From: Alphaproteobacteria bacterium
Lineage (GTDB): Bacteria > Pseudomonadota > Alphaproteobacteria > Micavibrionales > CSBR16-224
NCBI GenBank assembly: GCA_006226225.1
Contig: SBHI01000109.1
Coordinates: forward strand, 1-7,147
Length of the DNA stretch: 7,147 nucleotides
Reading direction: 5' to 3'
In this document: one piece after another, positions 5,952 to 7,147 of the stretch
How the letters are laid out: each line of letters opens with the position of its first letter
How positions within the stretch are numbered: the stretch's first letter is position 1
The notes under the pieces: model-generated
The model's input: only the letters and a program-made list of their open reading frames with translations
Databases searched by the model: none
Told to the model about the DNA's origin: nothing
Translations under genes and position numbers: made by a program

Positions 5952-7147
5952 ATGACGGAATACAGACCACCGCTTGAGGATCTGGCTTTTGTGCTGGATC
6001 ATATTGCGGGTTTTGACGGTATTTGCGGTGCAGACAGCGAGATCAATATGGATCTTGCACGGGCCGTGCTGGAAGAAGCTGGCAAGCTGGCTGCGGATGT
6101 TTGGGCACCGTTGAACCCTGCTGGCGATAAACATCCTGCCGTTATGGAGAATGGTGTTTTGAAAGCGACACCGGGCTTTAAAGAGGCTTACCTGCAATTT
6201 GCCGAAGGCGGTTGGAACGCGATTTCTTTTGACGGGGCTTTCGGGGGGCAGGATATGCCCTGGTGTCTTGCTATGGCGGCGGCAGAAATGTGGCAGGCCT
6301 CCAACCTGTCTTTGAGTTTGTGTCCCCTACTGGGGCAGGCGGCAATTGAGGCCATCCATAAACACGGGACGGTGGAGATGCAGGAAAAATACTTGCCGAA
6401 GCTGATCTCCGGTGAATGGACGGGAACGATGCATCTGACCGAACCGCAGGCAGGGTCGGATTTATCTGCCATTCGTACCACAGCGAAAAAAGAGGGTGAT
6501 CATTACCGCCTGCACGGGCAGAAGATTTTTATCACTTTCGGCGATCATGATTTTACCGAGAATATCATCCATATGGTGTTGGCGCATATTGACGGACTGC
6601 CGGAAGGTAATAACGGGCTGGGTCTGTTTCTGGTGCCGAAATTTCTTGTCAATGACGACGGTTCTTTAGGTGAACGCAATGATGTTTTCGCGGTGTCTAT
6701 CGAACACAAGCTGGGAATTCACGGATCCCCCACCTGTGTGATGAGTTACGGTGAGAAAGGTGGCGCAATCGGCTATCTTGTCGGTGAAGAGGGTAAGGGG
6801 TTGCGCAACATGTTTACAATGATGAACAATGCCCGTATCGGTGTTGGCCAGCAGGGTGTCGCCTTGTGCGAACGTGCAATGCAGCACGCAAAGCTTTACG
6901 CAGCTGAACGCGTACAGGGTGCGAAAATTGGTGATAAATCCGGTAGCGATGTGGCTATTATTAACCATGTTGATGTGCGGAGAATGCTGGCGACGATGCG
7001 TGCCTTGACTGAGGCCGGTCGCGCGATGGCACTTTATGCTGGCGGTTTTATCGACCGCGCGACACGTGCGGAAGATGCGGAACAAAAGCAGGCGCTGGCG
7101 GCGCGGGTTGACCTAATGACCCCGCTTGTAAAGGCGTGGTGTACGGA
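5952..7147 (+). CDS. Acyl-CoA dehydrogenase, DmdC-like long type, 3' end cut off by window edge
   Basis: FAD enzyme that introduces a trans-2 double bond into acyl-CoA thioesters and passes electrons to electron-transfer flavoprotein. I translated 398 residues from the ATG at 5952; the long family runs to about 590-600, so roughly 200 residues are missing. The N-terminal helical domain covers about 1-155. The flavin/substrate motif MHLTEPQAGSDL is at 160-171, and the beta domain runs to about 270 (HGQKIFIT at 188-195). The segment HKLGIHGSPTCVM at 252-264, GYLVGEE at 274-280 and MFTMMNNARIGVGQQGV at 287-303 are characteristic of the DmdC/methylthiopropanoyl-CoA dehydrogenase-like group, which also includes general acyl-CoA dehydrogenases. 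The catalytic Glu and the C-terminal extension lie beyond the edge. The ribosome binding site is modest (AGGG at 5938-5941, overlapping the previous stop codon). Substrate cannot be assigned. Confidence 0.92.
   Translation, partial: MTEYRPPLEDLAFVLDHIAGFDGICGADSEINMDLARAVLEEAGKLAADVWAPLNPAGDKHPAVMENGVLKATPGFKEAYLQFAEGGWNAISFDGAFGGQDMPWCLAMAAAEMWQASNLSLSLCPLLGQAAIEAIHKHGTVEMQEKYLPKLISGEWTGTMHLTEPQAGSDLSAIRTTAKKEGDHYRLHGQKIFITFGDHDFTENIIHMVLAHIDGLPEGNNGLGLFLVPKFLVNDDGSLGERNDVFAVSIEHKLGIHGSPTCVMSYGEKGGAIGYLVGEEGKGLRNMFTMMNNARIGVGQQGVALCERAMQHAKLYAAERVQGAKIGDKSGSDVAIINHVDVRRMLATMRALTEAGRAMALYAGGFIDRATRAEDAEQKQALAARVDLMTPLVKAWCT

Noticed and set aside
6666..7085. 139-codon minus-strand open frame opposite the acyl-CoA dehydrogenase gene
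   Set aside because: The plus strand encodes a continuous, clearly homologous dehydrogenase here; the antisense product is Cys/His/Thr-rich with no family resemblance.

Overview
The window is ordinary bacterial chromosome of roughly 50% GC: protein genes packed closely, short intergenic gaps, and no tRNA, rRNA, CRISPR array, insertion sequence or phage gene that I can see. The lipid A kinase shows an outer-membrane (Gram-negative) organism. The combination of a DmdC-type acyl-CoA dehydrogenase, a large two-domain SppA and a CZB/GGDEF-like protein suggests a proteobacterium, most likely an alphaproteobacterium. That placement comes from protein character alone and is low to moderate confidence.

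Layout from left to right. (1) The 5' two thirds of lpxK on the minus strand, cut by the left edge (1-634). (2) A 128-bp divergent intergenic region (635-762) with a 7-bp-arm inverted repeat between lpxK and the next gene. (3) A plus-strand gene for a CZB-like plus degenerate GGDEF protein (763-1674). (4) Convergent to it, the minus-strand M17 leucyl aminopeptidase gene (1711-3126). (5) Upstream of that and on the same strand, sppA, a large two-domain signal peptide peptidase (3216-5174). (6) A 243-bp divergent intergenic region (5175-5417) with an 8-bp-arm perfect palindrome. (7) A plus-strand pair: a three-helix membrane protein of unknown family (5418-5939), then 12 bp later a DmdC-like acyl-CoA dehydrogenase cut by the right edge (5952-7147).

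How the genes may work together. sppA and the aminopeptidase gene form a sensible proteolysis pair: one cuts membrane-embedded signal peptides, the other trims cytosolic peptides to amino acids. A separate promoter in the gap is plausible. The membrane protein and acyl-CoA dehydrogenase look co-transcribed, and the palindrome overlaps the likely promoter core, so a repressor of fatty-acid or acyl-CoA metabolism is a reasonable guess. The regulatory protein at 763-1674 has lost most catalytic GGDEF residues and half of the canonical zinc ligands, yet keeps a correctly spaced RxxD c-di-GMP inhibitory-site motif. It is the most interesting item here, as a possible c-di-GMP receptor rather than an enzyme. 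I see no undescribed multi-gene system.
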